Assembly (NCBI GenBank): GCA_030830785.1
Contig: JAURMI010000010.1
Span: forward strand, 1 to 64,000
DNA length: 64,000 bases
Source: Crocinitomicaceae bacterium
GTDB taxonomy: Bacteria; Bacteroidota; Bacteroidia; Flavobacteriales_D; Crocinitomicaceae
Direction of reading: 5' to 3'
The notes beneath the pieces were generated by a model. It made no database searches, was not told the origin of the DNA, and worked only from the letters and a program-made list of their open reading frames with translations. Of the stretch, positions 19,240 through 27,054 are shown piece by piece. Both the position numbers and the translations under genes were made by a program. Positions within the stretch are counted from its first letter, which is position 1; every line of letters begins with the position of its first letter.

Positions 19240-20106
19240 ATGATAAACTATAATCCTAAAAATTGGCTGTCGTTCATTTTCTCTTTTCATAAAAGCGACA
19301 CGGTGCGTATTATGTGGAAAGAACTTTTGTACATAGGAATATTGTCTATTCTGACCGCCTATATAGTCATCACGTTTTTTTCGGGCGCATCGTTTTTAAA
19401 AAATTTAACGGTGGTTTATTCTCTGTTAGGCTTTTTAATTTCATTGTTATTGGTTTTTAGAACCAATACAGCATATGACAGGTGGTGGGAAGGTAGAAAA
19501 GCCTGGGGGGCCTTGGTAAATGACACGCGCGCTTTAAGCACAAAATTAAGTGCCTTGCCAATCCAAGAACCACAAAAAAAATTATTTAAGGATTTAATTG
19601 TATTATATGTTTTTGCTGTAAAAAACCACTTGCGTCAGCGCTTGTTAGAAAACGACGACCTGATTGCTCCTGATTTAAAAAAAATAAATCTAGAGGGCCA
19701 TCAGCCTGTAGCTATTCAAACGCTTATTCGTCTTGAAATTCAAAAATTACTCAACGAAAAATTAATAAGCCCTGAAATATGGCTTTCATTGCAAAATGAT
19801 GTTGACTCGCTTCTAGACTCTTTGGGCGTGTGTGAGCGCATTCAAAAAACACCTATTCCTTTTTCTTACAGTTTATTCATTAAAAAATTTATTTTCATTT
19901 ATGTTGTTACAATGCCTCTTGCTTTTGTTCCTCTTTTTGGGTACTTATCGGCATTTATTTCAACTTTTGTTTTTTATGCTTTAGTTAGCATGGAAATTCT
20001 TGCTGAAGAAATAGAAGATCCTTTTGGAGAAGATGATAACGATCTGCCTGTTGACCAAATATGCCAAAACATCCATAATGTTTGCCAACAGATTTTTAAT
20101 ATATAA
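19240..20106 (+). CDS. Bestrophin-family anion channel
   Basis: This 288-residue inner-membrane protein is related to bacterial bestrophins (KpBest type), pentameric ion channels. The N terminus MINYNPKNWLSFIF is family-typical. Hydrophobic segments occur near 28-50, 55-72, 210-232 and 235-255. The hallmark segment FRTNTAYDRWWEGRKAWG follows the second helix, and the C-terminal EIEDPFGEDDNDLP matches the acidic post-helix motif. The ATG start is preferred over a TTG seven codons upstream because of homology and the -7 element. It ends just before a hairpin shared with the convergent small protein gene. Ion selectivity cannot be read from the sequence. Confidence 0.92.
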   Translation: MINYNPKNWLSFIFSFHKSDTVRIMWKELLYIGILSILTAYIVITFFSGASFLKNLTVVYSLLGFLISLLLVFRTNTAYDRWWEGRKAWGALVNDTRALSTKLSALPIQEPQKKLFKDLIVLYVFAVKNHLRQRLLENDDLIAPDLKKINLEGHQPVAIQTLIRLEIQKLLNEKLISPEIWLSLQNDVDSLLDSLGVCERIQKTPIPFSYSLFIKKFIFIYVVTMPLAFVPLFGYLSAFISTFVFYALVSMEILAEEIEDPFGEDDNDLPVDQICQNIHNVCQQIFNI

Positions 20107-20129
20107 AAAAAGCGCCTCGCCGGCGCTTT
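20105..20129. terminator. Bidirectional terminator between bestrophin and the 51-residue protein
   Basis: AAAGCGCC (20109-20116) and GGCGCTTT (20122-20129) form an 8-bp perfect stem with a 5-base loop. An A run at 20105-20111 becomes a U tract on the minus strand, so it is strongest for the minus-strand gene and weaker for bestrophin. Confidence 0.8.
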
Positions 20130-20149
20130 CAGAAAAGTAATTTGTCTCT

Positions 20150-20305
20150 TTATTTGGTCTCTTTGTCGAAAATTCGTTTCGGTCGTAATTGTTCGAAAAG
20201 CCCTTTTGTTAACCAATAGGGTAAAATAAAGCCCAATAAAAAGAATAACATCCAAAATGCCATTCCCCCTATCAAAAGAAACGTTACAATACCGAAAGTG
20301 CTCAT
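20150..20305 (-). CDS. 51-residue single-pass membrane protein, hypothetical
   Basis: The minus strand holds an ATG-started frame of 51 codons. It begins MSTFGIVTFLLIGGMAFW, continues through a hydrophobic helix to about residue 30 (ILPYW), and ends in a basic/polar tail (EQLRPKRIFDKETK). The positive charge after the helix suggests an N-out, C-in topology. It is followed, 20 bases after its stop, by a good terminator with a U tract on its own strand. It sits between convergent bestrophin and divergent fumC. I do not recognise the family. The hydrophobicity pattern and its own terminator support a real gene; a longer overlapping frame on the same strand looks like a shadow. Confidence 0.62.
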   Translation of the reverse strand: MSTFGIVTFLLIGGMAFWMLFFLLGFILPYWLTKGLFEQLRPKRIFDKETK

Positions 20306-20312
20306 CTTCTAT

Positions 20313-20320
20313 TATTTTTG
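20313..20320 (+). promoter_or_regulatory. -7 promoter element of fumC
   Basis: TATTTTTG matches TAnnTTTG and lies 50 bases before the fumC ATG, just upstream of the divergent 51-residue protein gene. No clear -33 TTG is seen. Confidence 0.4.
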
Positions 20321-20370
20321 CATTAATAAACGCGTCAAAATTACATAAATAAATTCATAAAGACTAAAAA

Positions 20371-21768
20371 ATGGAATTCCGCATAGAAAAAGATACAATG
20401 GGGGAGGTTCGGGTTCCTTCTCATCGTTATTGGGGGGCGCAAACAGAGCGCTCAAGAAACAATTTTAAAATTGGCCCTGAGGGGTCTATGCCCCTAGAAA
20501 TTATTCACTCTTTTGCAGTGCTAAAAAAAGCGGCGGCGCAGGCCAATTATGAGTTAGGTGTGCTAACCGAAGAAAAACAAAATCTTATTTCTAAGGTTTG
20601 TGATGAAATATTATTAGGTCAACACGATGAAGAATTTCCTTTAGTTATTTGGCAAACAGGTTCTGGAACACAGTCTAACATGAATTGTAATGAGGTAATA
20701 GCAAATAGAGCCCATGTATTAAATGGCGGTAGTTTGACTGATAATCAAAAAATTTTAAGCCCAAATGATGATGTCAATAAATCACAATCCTCAAATGATA
20801 CCTATCCAACAGCTATGCATATAGCGGTATATAAAATGGTTGTTGAGAAAACCATCGTGGGTATTAAACAACTAAGGGACTCACTCCATAAAAAAGCCGT
20901 ACAATTTAGCGCTGTTGTTAAAACTGGGCGCACACATTTTATGGACGCCACCCCGCTAACTATGGGCCAAGAGTTTAGTGGGTATGTTGCCCAACTTGAT
21001 AAATCAATTTTATGTATTGAAAACGCATTGATTGGAGTAAGCGAATTAGCTTTAGGGGGTACTGCTGTGGGCACTGGGTTAAACACACCAAGGGGTTATG
21101 ATGTGTTGGTTGCTAAAAAAATTGCTTCTATAACAGGGTTTCCGTTTGTAACGGCAAAAAATAAATTCGAGGCATTGGCTGCACATGATGCGCTTGTTGA
21201 GATGTCTGGTGCCTTAAAACGGTCGGCTGTTGCTTTGATGAAAATTGCTAACGATATACGTATGTTATCATCTGGCCCGCGCTGCGGAATAGGTGAGATA
21301 ATCATCCCAGATAACGAGCCCGGATCATCAATAATGCCAGGAAAGGTAAACCCAACCCAGCCTGAAGCGCTCACAATGGTTTGTGCCCAGGTTATGGGTA
21401 ATGATGTTGCTGTTGGGGTCGCGGGGTCTAATGGGCATTTTGAATTAAATGTTTTTAAACCTGTTATTGCTGCTAACGTTTTGCAGTCAGCTAGATTGTT
21501 GGGTGATGCGTGTGTTTCTTTTTCTGAAAATTGCGTGGTGGGAATTGAGGCAAACCACGATGTCGTTAAACAACATCTCGACAATTCATTGATGCTTGTT
21601 ACTGCGCTCAATACTAAAATAGGGTATTACAAAGCTGCTGAAATTGCAAAACACGCACATAAAAACAACATTACTCTTAAAGAGGCAGCTGTTGGCCTAG
21701 GCCATGTAAGCCCAGAGGAATATGACCAAATAGTTGACCCCACTAAAATGATTGGTTCAATGGACTAA
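20371..21768 (+). CDS. fumC: Class II fumarate hydratase
   Basis: This 465-residue TCA-cycle enzyme interconverts fumarate and L-malate in the cytoplasm as a homotetramer. Characteristic segments are [19 protein letters not shown] (about 97-115), [17 protein letters not shown] (about 189-205, with the catalytic His) and the signature loop [13 protein letters not shown] (about 318-330, with the catalytic Ser). Length is normal and no iron-sulfur ligands are present, as expected for class II. The ATG start matches the family start ([15 protein letters not shown]). It is followed 73 bases later by icd, another TCA gene with its own -7 element, so the two are neighbours rather than a strict operon. 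Confidence 0.97.
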   Translation: MEFRIEKDTMGEVRVPSHRYWGAQTERSRNNFKIGPEGSMPLEIIHSFAVLKKAAAQANYELGVLTEEKQNLISKVCDEILLGQHDEEFPLVIWQTGSGTQSNMNCNEVIANRAHVLNGGSLTDNQKILSPNDDVNKSQSSNDTYPTAMHIAVYKMVVEKTIVGIKQLRDSLHKKAVQFSAVVKTGRTHFMDATPLTMGQEFSGYVAQLDKSILCIENALIGVSELALGGTAVGTGLNTPRGYDVLVAKKIASITGFPFVTAKNKFEALAAHDALVEMSGALKRSAVALMKIANDIRMLSSGPRCGIGEIIIPDNEPGSSIMPGKVNPTQPEALTMVCAQVMGNDVAVGVAGSNGHFELNVFKPVIAANVLQSARLLGDACVSFSENCVVGIEANHDVVKQHLDNSLMLVTALNTKIGYYKAAEIAKHAHKNNITLKEAAVGLGHVSPEEYDQIVDPTKMIGSMD

Positions 21769-21818
21769 TTTGCTTGATTTTTAGCCTTTTGATGACCCGC
21801 TGAAATCAGATTATTGAT

Positions 21819-21826
21819 TATTTTTG
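21819..21826 (+). promoter_or_regulatory. -7 promoter element of icd
   Basis: TATTTTTG matches TAnnTTTG and ends 15 bases before the icd ATG, so the leader would be only about 8-10 nt. Confidence 0.45.
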
Positions 21827-21841
21827 CACAAAAAAAATTAG

Positions 21842-23071
21842 ATGTCAAAAATTAAAGTAGCCAATCCGGTAGTAGAGTTAGACGGGGACGAAATGACGAG
21901 AATTATTTGGAAATTCATCAAAGACAAACTCATTCTTCCTTATTTAGAGGTCGATATCAAATATTATGATTTGGGTATTGAGATGAGAGACCAAACAAAT
22001 GATCAAATTACCGTTGAAGCCGCAGAAGCTATAAAAAAATACAAGGTTGGTATAAAGTGCGCTACGATTACACCTGATGAAGCGCGTGTCGAAGAGTTTA
22101 ATTTGAAGTCTATGTGGAAGTCTCCCAACGGAACCATCCGCAATATTCTCGATGGAACGGTATTTCGCGAACCCATCGTAATGCAAAATGTGCCACGCCT
22201 TGTCACCAATTGGTCTGCGCCAATTATTGTAGGGCGTCACGCTTTTGGTGATCAATACCGCGCCACAGATGCAGTATTTAAAGGTAAAGGAAAGCTCACT
22301 ATGACTTTTACCCCTGAAGACGGTGGCCAGGTCCAAACCTTTGACGTGTATAACTTCAACGGGGACGGTGTTGGTATGACAATGTATAACACTGACGCCT
22401 CAATTGCTGGCTTTGCAAGGAGCTGTTTCAATATGGCGCTTACCAAAAAATGGCCTTTATATTTATCTACCAAAAACACTATTCTCAAGAAATACGACGG
22501 GCGTTTTAAAGTTATATTCGAAGAAATTTATCAAAATGAATTTAAATCACAATTCGAAGCCAGTGGTATTGTCTATGAACATCGGCTAATAGATGACATG
22601 GTGGCCTCGGCATTAAAGTGGAATGGTAATTTTGTTTGGGCTTGTAAGAACTATGACGGCGACGTACAGTCCGACACCGTTGCTCAAGGTTTTGGTTCCT
22701 TGGGCCTAATGACCTCTGTGCTCATTACACCTGATGGTCAAATTATGGAATCAGAGGCCGCTCATGGTACGGTTACGCGCCATTATCGCGATCATCAAGC
22801 GGGCAAAAAAACATCCACAAACCCAATTGCATCGATTTTTGCTTGGACCCGCGGACTCGCCTTTCGGGGAAAGCTCGATAATAATCCTGAGCTTATTCGC
22901 TTTTGTGAAACACTAGAAAAAGTCTGTATTGAAACTGTTGAGGGGGGCATCATGACCAAAGACCTCGCTGTTTGTATTCATGGAAACAAAGTAAATCATG
23001 GAGAACATTTTGTTTATACCGAAGAATTCCTGGATGCCCTCGATCGAGGTTTACAAGAAAAAATGAATTAA
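21842..23071 (+). CDS. icd: NADP-dependent isocitrate dehydrogenase, eukaryote-like homodimeric type
   Basis: This 409-residue enzyme converts isocitrate to 2-oxoglutarate and CO2 and makes NADPH. It belongs to the IDH class that resembles eukaryotic cytosolic and mitochondrial enzymes: start [19 protein letters not shown], substrate loop [10 protein letters not shown] with the conserved serine, and [13 protein letters not shown]. The C-terminal half has [22 protein letters not shown], in which the Arg/His pattern is that of NADP users. It is shorter than the 740-residue monomeric type and differs from the E. coli Icd class. A strong terminator (23075-23095) follows at once. Confidence 0.96.
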   Translation: MSKIKVANPVVELDGDEMTRIIWKFIKDKLILPYLEVDIKYYDLGIEMRDQTNDQITVEAAEAIKKYKVGIKCATITPDEARVEEFNLKSMWKSPNGTIRNILDGTVFREPIVMQNVPRLVTNWSAPIIVGRHAFGDQYRATDAVFKGKGKLTMTFTPEDGGQVQTFDVYNFNGDGVGMTMYNTDASIAGFARSCFNMALTKKWPLYLSTKNTILKKYDGRFKVIFEEIYQNEFKSQFEASGIVYEHRLIDDMVASALKWNGNFVWACKNYDGDVQSDTVAQGFGSLGLMTSVLITPDGQIMESEAAHGTVTRHYRDHQAGKKTSTNPIASIFAWTRGLAFRGKLDNNPELIRFCETLEKVCIETVEGGIMTKDLAVCIHGNKVNHGEHFVYTEEFLDALDRGLQEKMN

Positions 23072-23074
23072 TTT

Positions 23075-23095
23075 AGGGGCTAAGGCCCCTTTTTT
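23075..23095 (+). terminator. Rho-independent terminator of icd
   Basis: AGGGGC (23075-23080) and GCCCCT (23085-23090) form a 6-bp stem with loop TAAG, followed by six T. It begins 4 bases after the icd stop and ends directly against the next gene's ATG at 23096, so that gene needs read-through or an internal promoter. Confidence 0.8.
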
Positions 23096-23614
23096 ATGCG
23101 TTTATTTTTTCTTTTATTCACGCTTCCCTTAATGACATATGGTCAGTGTATTGAAAACGATTGGCTTGGGACTTACGATGGTGTGATGGAAATCTATGGA
23201 AGAAGCGGGTTGCAACAAAACGTTGGTGTTCGTTTTGATTTAAAACCTTTAGACGAGCCTTTTTCTTGGTCTTATACCATGAATTATATAAATCAAAAAA
23301 ATGATGAGATTATTAGTACTAAAGCATATAAAATCGTTTATAGAGAAGAAAGTAATACTTGTTGGATGGATGAGGGTGATGGCCTGCTCATCGAGATGAA
23401 TTTGCTTGGAAACTGTTTTTATGATCATTTTCAATTAAATGATATGTTCTATAACTCTTCTTTGTGTAAAGAGGGTAATGACCTTCTTTTTTGTATAACC
23501 GGGGGGAAGAAAAAACCAACCTATTCAAGCCCCCATATTGTGGAAGCGGGAGGGGTTGTTGAAACGATGAGAATAGATTTTCTCCAGCGTGTTAAACTTA
23601 AGTTGCGGCAATGA
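23096..23614 (+). CDS. Secreted protein of unknown function
   Basis: This 172-residue protein has a signal peptide (about 1-16, ending in TYGQ). The mature part has four or more cysteines (CIENDW, NTCWMDE, GNCFYDHF, SSLCKEG, LLFCITGG) and alternating beta-like segments, suggesting a small disulfide-stabilised beta fold in the periplasm or on the surface. I do not recognise the family. Its ATG abuts the icd terminator. Its stop overlaps the next gene start by four bases (ATGA), so it is translationally coupled to the DUF4403 lipoprotein and probably works in the same envelope process. Confidence 0.78.
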   Translation: MRLFFLLFTLPLMTYGQCIENDWLGTYDGVMEIYGRSGLQQNVGVRFDLKPLDEPFSWSYTMNYINQKNDEIISTKAYKIVYREESNTCWMDEGDGLLIEMNLLGNCFYDHFQLNDMFYNSSLCKEGNDLLFCITGGKKKPTYSSPHIVEAGGVVETMRIDFLQRVKLKLRQ

Positions 23615-25005
23615 AAACCCTTGTTGTTTTTATTGGTTTTTTTGTTATTGCCTCCTGTAAAACGATTCAGACATACCCACCCCCGCCAGAATTTCGCTTG
23701 GTTGAAGATTTAAGTTCATCCGAGCCATCTTTTCTCAACATTCAAACCCAAGTCTCACTTAAGCCCTATTTAGATGAAGCTGAGAAATCATTAGAATATA
23801 AATTCTGGGGTAGCGAAAAGACCTGTCAAGGGGTTAGCTACAATTATGGTTTTGAGCGCTCACCAATCGATTTTAAACTGTCTGATGATGAAGTCAGTTA
23901 TACGATCGATGGGAAATTTAATTTGTACTTATCCTATTGCCCGGGCTGTCATGAATTATTTGGGGACGAACAATGCATAATACCGCGAATTACAGCTTCT
24001 TGTGGGGTGAATGAGCCCAAGCGAAAAGTGCAATTGAGTTATACAAGCAAGGTTGCCATTAACAGAAGTTTTAGTCTTCAATCTCAAACAAAACTAAACT
24101 ATTTTAAAATTATTGATCCTTGTCAAATAACGGTTTTTAAATATGACGCTACCCCCACTATTGAAAAAGAAGTTAAAACCGTGCTCAAACAATTTGAAAA
24201 GGATATCGACAAAGAATTGTCTTCGGCACCTATTAACGCAACCCTAAAAGATGTTTGGCTGTCATTACAAGAGCCTATTTCGTTGGCTCCATATGGATAT
24301 TTCTATTTAAGACCCAACGCATTAAGTGTTTTTGACTTGAAATTAATTGACAAAGGGAAAAAGGCTGTTTTTCAAACTCAAGTTACGGCTCAACCCATAT
24401 TTTCTACTAATAATTTAGCATTAAATACATTAAGTTTGCCCGAAAACGTTAAGCCAATTGATTCACAAAATTCAAGTGTTATTAATTTAAAAACTGTTGC
24501 CTCCTATGATTCTATAAACCAATTTCTTTTACGGGATTTTGATACGCAGCAAATTCAAATTTCATCGAGAAGGTTTATCAGTATTGATAGGGTTTCCTTA
24601 TTGGGCCCACAACAAGAAAAATTGCTTATTGAAGTGGTTTTTTCTGGAACAAAAAGCGGAATATTATATTTGTTAGTTAACCCATATGTTGATGAACAAC
24701 AACACCTCAAAATTAAAGATTTAGAATATGAGTTATTTACTAAAAGTGTGTTGCTTAAGTCTGCAAAATGGATTCTAGATGAAAAAATTAAAGAAAAAAT
24801 TCAATCGGGTGTAGCTGTTGATTTGAACCCTTATTTGCTCGAAACAAAAGAGGCTATTTATCAGCAAATTAATAGTGAGGTTTCGCCTGGTGCGCACTTA
24901 GAAGGACATATAAACGAATTAAATATTCAACATCTTACAATAGCTTCTGGGAGCCTCGTTGTGGGTCTCCAGCTTAAAGGTGTGATGAAACTAAATATAG
25001 AATGA
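23611..25005 (+). CDS. DUF4403 family lipoprotein
   Basis: This 464-residue envelope lipoprotein has lipobox IASC at residues 13-16. The body resembles DUF4403: repeated beta-rich halves, with the typical central segment NATLKDVWLSLQEPISL followed by YFYLRPNALSVFDLKL, and a C-terminal half with EVVFSGTKSGILYLLVNPYVD. DUF4403 proteins are widespread in Bacteroidota and look like lipid-binding (BPI/TULIP-like) beta structures, but no function is established to my knowledge. A cluster of cysteines (LSYCPGCHELFGDEQC) near residues 110-125 is an unusual local feature. It sits between the secreted protein (4-base overlap) and the OmpA-like protein (16-base gap). Confidence 0.78.
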   Translation: MKTLVVFIGFFVIASCKTIQTYPPPPEFRLVEDLSSSEPSFLNIQTQVSLKPYLDEAEKSLEYKFWGSEKTCQGVSYNYGFERSPIDFKLSDDEVSYTIDGKFNLYLSYCPGCHELFGDEQCIIPRITASCGVNEPKRKVQLSYTSKVAINRSFSLQSQTKLNYFKIIDPCQITVFKYDATPTIEKEVKTVLKQFEKDIDKELSSAPINATLKDVWLSLQEPISLAPYGYFYLRPNALSVFDLKLIDKGKKAVFQTQVTAQPIFSTNNLALNTLSLPENVKPIDSQNSSVINLKTVASYDSINQFLLRDFDTQQIQISSRRFISIDRVSLLGPQQEKLLIEVVFSGTKSGILYLLVNPYVDEQQHLKIKDLEYELFTKSVLLKSAKWILDEKIKEKIQSGVAVDLNPYLLETKEAIYQQINSEVSPGAHLEGHINELNIQHLTIASGSLVVGLQLKGVMKLNIE

Positions 25006-25021
25006 CTCGTATAAATAAGAG

Positions 25022-26086
25022 GTGAAATTTATACTTTTTTTACTCTTTTGTTGTCCGTCTTTTTTTGCACAACAAGATTCCTACAACACATGCAAAGGAG
25101 CAATAAACGCTCCTGTTGAAAGTTCTTTTTCATTGCCTTTTTTAGCAAAAAAAACGAGTAATGATATTTGGGTGTTTTTTAATGCTCCCCACGATGGTTG
25201 GTTAAACTTAATGTTAACTTGTGAGAATTTGGGCCCAACAGAAATAACGGCCTTGTATTATATTTCCGAAAATGGTGTTTGTGATACTAATATGGTGGAG
25301 AGTGGCGCTGCATTTTCAATGTTAAAAAATAAAAATCTAGATTTTCAATTAACTCAAAACCAAACCCTGATCATTCACTTAATTGCCCCAAAAAAATTTA
25401 AAGAAGCCGTGATTTTTAAAAGTGGTTTTACTAAAATAAATCAAAAAGAAACGCTAGTAGATTTAAAATACAGCAACGAAGTGCCGGCATACACTTTATA
25501 TATTAGAGATAAAACATCTAATGAACCTGTTGTAGGAAAAGTTTATTTACAAGGTTCCAATGATATTGCTGGTACTTATTTCGCTTCGCATTTGCAAATC
25601 AACATTAATCAGAAAATAAGAAAAGGAAGTGTTAAAATTGAAGCGCCTGGGTATTTTCCATTAGAAATTTCTGAGCAAGGCATCCCTATAAACGAAAATT
25701 TTATTGACACTTTTTATTTACAAAAGTTTGAGGTTGGCACACTTAGTAAATTAGAAAAAGTATATTTTAACGCTGGTTTAGCGCAAATTACTGAAGACTC
25801 TTACCCACAGTTGAATCGATTAAGAGATTTGTTGGTGCTCAATCCAAATATTGCTATTGAAATTCATGGTCACGTTAACCTTGATGAAAACAGCGATAAA
25901 AAAGCGCAAAAATTATCTAAACAGCGCGCCTTAATGGTGAAGAATTATTTAATTAAAAGTGGTGTTGACGCCAAAAGACTAATCGCATTGGGGTTTGGTG
26001 GTACAAAACCTATCTATGCGCAACCTCAAAATGAAAGCCAAAAAGAAGCCAATAGACGTGTTGAGATTCTAATAAGGAATTATTGA
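25022..26086 (+). CDS. OmpA-family envelope protein
   Basis: This 354-residue protein has a signal peptide at 1-16 (ending FFAQ), an N-terminal beta-rich domain (about 20-140), a carboxypeptidase-regulatory-like segment (about 150-220; TSNEPVVGKVYLQG) and a C-terminal OmpA/MotB peptidoglycan-binding domain (about 240-354). That domain keeps the ligand pattern: IEIHGHV, then LSKQRA, GFGGTKPI and ANRRVEI. It probably tethers outer-membrane components to the cell wall. The start is GTG, chosen because it gives the signal peptide. It is last of the three-gene envelope set behind icd, and its end overlaps convergent rpiB by 7 bases. Confidence 0.87.
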   Translation: MKFILFLLFCCPSFFAQQDSYNTCKGAINAPVESSFSLPFLAKKTSNDIWVFFNAPHDGWLNLMLTCENLGPTEITALYYISENGVCDTNMVESGAAFSMLKNKNLDFQLTQNQTLIIHLIAPKKFKEAVIFKSGFTKINQKETLVDLKYSNEVPAYTLYIRDKTSNEPVVGKVYLQGSNDIAGTYFASHLQININQKIRKGSVKIEAPGYFPLEISEQGIPINENFIDTFYLQKFEVGTLSKLEKVYFNAGLAQITEDSYPQLNRLRDLLVLNPNIAIEIHGHVNLDENSDKKAQKLSKQRALMVKNYLIKSGVDAKRLIALGFGGTKPIYAQPQNESQKEANRRVEILIRNY

Positions 26087-26511
26087 CATGAAATTTTCGC
26101 AACACGGTTTGCGTGTCTTCCGCCCTCAAAGTTTGTTTCTAAAAAAATCTTAACTATAACCTTTGCTTTTTCATCAGAAATGAAGCGAGCGGGCAGTGCT
26201 ACAATATTTGCATCATTATGTTGTCTTGCCAGTTGAGCAATTTCTTCATCCCAACAAAGTGCACAGCGAATAGCAGCGTGTTTGTTGGCGGTCATACTTA
26301 TTCCATTACCTGAACCACAGAGCAGTATACCTAAACTTTGAGGGTGTGCACTAATGTGTTTTGCAACTGGGTGGGCAAAATCGGGGTAATCAATACTGTC
26401 TTGAGAAAAACAACCGTAATCTTTTACTTCATGGCCTAAAGATCTTAAATAAACCATAAGAGTTTCTTTCATTGTGTAACCAGCGTGATCACTACCTATT
26501 GGAATGAGCAT
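26080..26511 (-). CDS. rpiB: Ribose-5-phosphate isomerase B
   Basis: This 143-residue pentose-phosphate enzyme interconverts ribose 5-phosphate and ribulose 5-phosphate. The start IPIGSDHAGYTMKETL holds the substrate Asp-His pair. The active-site loop LLCGSGNGISMTANK carries the catalytic Cys, and HNDANIVALPARF is the conserved C-terminal segment. Length is standard and it should form a dimer. It is a single gene facing away from the A+T-rich spacer and convergent with the OmpA-like gene. Confidence 0.95.
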   Translation of the reverse strand: MLIPIGSDHAGYTMKETLMVYLRSLGHEVKDYGCFSQDSIDYPDFAHPVAKHISAHPQSLGILLCGSGNGISMTANKHAAIRCALCWDEEIAQLARQHNDANIVALPARFISDEKAKVIVKIFLETNFEGGRHANRVAKISCQ

Positions 26512-26546
26512 TTTCTTTAAAATTTAATCTGTTTTTATCTATTTAT

Positions 26547-26831
26547 TTATAAACAAAGTTAAAATAATCGAGGGTACAACTCAATAAATACATTGAGCTT
26601 TTAAACACAAGGGGTTCTTTTTTAGTGAAAATCTTGTTTATAATAATTAATAATATAATTTGCATAAATCTTCAAAAATGTGAAAGCAAAAGAAGATTGT
26701 ATAAACAAAATATTGTTTGTGAGATTTATACAGTTATTTTCAACTGTATTTTTAACTTATTTATGAATTTTAAATATTCTTTTAATAAACAATTTATAAA
26801 TGTATTTTATTGTTTATAACACCATAAACAA
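26547..26831. repeat. Six-copy cluster of the 8-mer ATAAACAA / TTGTTTAT
   Basis: Exact copies lie at 26549-26556 (+), 26634-26641 (-), 26701-26708 (+), 26785-26792 (+), 26810-26817 (-) and 26824-26831 (+). Three extend to the 10-mer TTATAAACAA (26547, 26634, 26810). A near copy TTGTTTGT is at 26713. The copies at 26785 and 26810 face each other and form a 9-bp inverted repeat. Even at this base composition I would expect well under one copy by chance. Confidence 0.65.
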
Positions 26832-26920
26832 TTGATTATTAATTATTTATTATGTTTTTATAGTCAATAACTTGTTCATTAAGTAAAGGTGTTTTTTCAT
26901 AAAAATTTTTAAACTTCTTT

Positions 26921-26929
26921 TTATTCACA
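26921..26929 (+). promoter_or_regulatory. DnaA-box match (TTATTCACA)
   Basis: This matches the consensus TTWTNCACA exactly and is the only such match I found in the spacer. A single 9-mer is weak evidence by itself; it matters because of the A+T-rich context and the nearby parS sites. Confidence 0.4.
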
Positions 26930-27015
26930 TTTCAACATCCTTAATAACAATAATAATTTTCTTTTTTTATTTAAAAATCTATTTTATTAATTATTAAGCT
27001 TGGGCTTATTGGAAC

Positions 27016-27023
27016 TATTTTTG
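27016..27023 (+). promoter_or_regulatory. -7 promoter element of the DUF4175 operon
   Basis: TATTTTTG matches TAnnTTTG and lies 31 bases upstream of the ATG at 27055, at the right-hand end of the A+T-rich spacer. Confidence 0.45.
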
Positions 27024-27054
27024 TAAGTCCAAAATGAAATATTAGATTTATTCT

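Larger units (their letters stand above)
26512..27054. other. Gene-free A+T-rich spacer, possible replication origin
   Basis: These 543 bases lie between divergent rpiB and the DUF4175 gene and contain no credible gene. From 26641 to 27000 I count 56 G or C in 360 bases (about 16%), far below the flanking genes. It holds six exact copies of ATAAACAA/TTGTTTAT (26549 to 26831), several inverted repeats (26699-26731, 26730-26747, 26785-26817) and one consensus DnaA box at 26921-26929. Two parS sites lie about 4.3 kb to the right. This combination resembles an origin: an A+T-rich unwinding region, repeated protein sites and a DnaA box. A regulatory array for the flanking genes is the alternative. 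Confidence 0.4.

Noticed and set aside
26625-26819. 64-codon GTG-started frame in the A+T-rich spacer
   Set aside because: Its composition follows the low-complexity A+T background (Asn, Ile, Phe, Lys-rich), and it overlaps the repeat cluster and hairpins. No domain or start signal.
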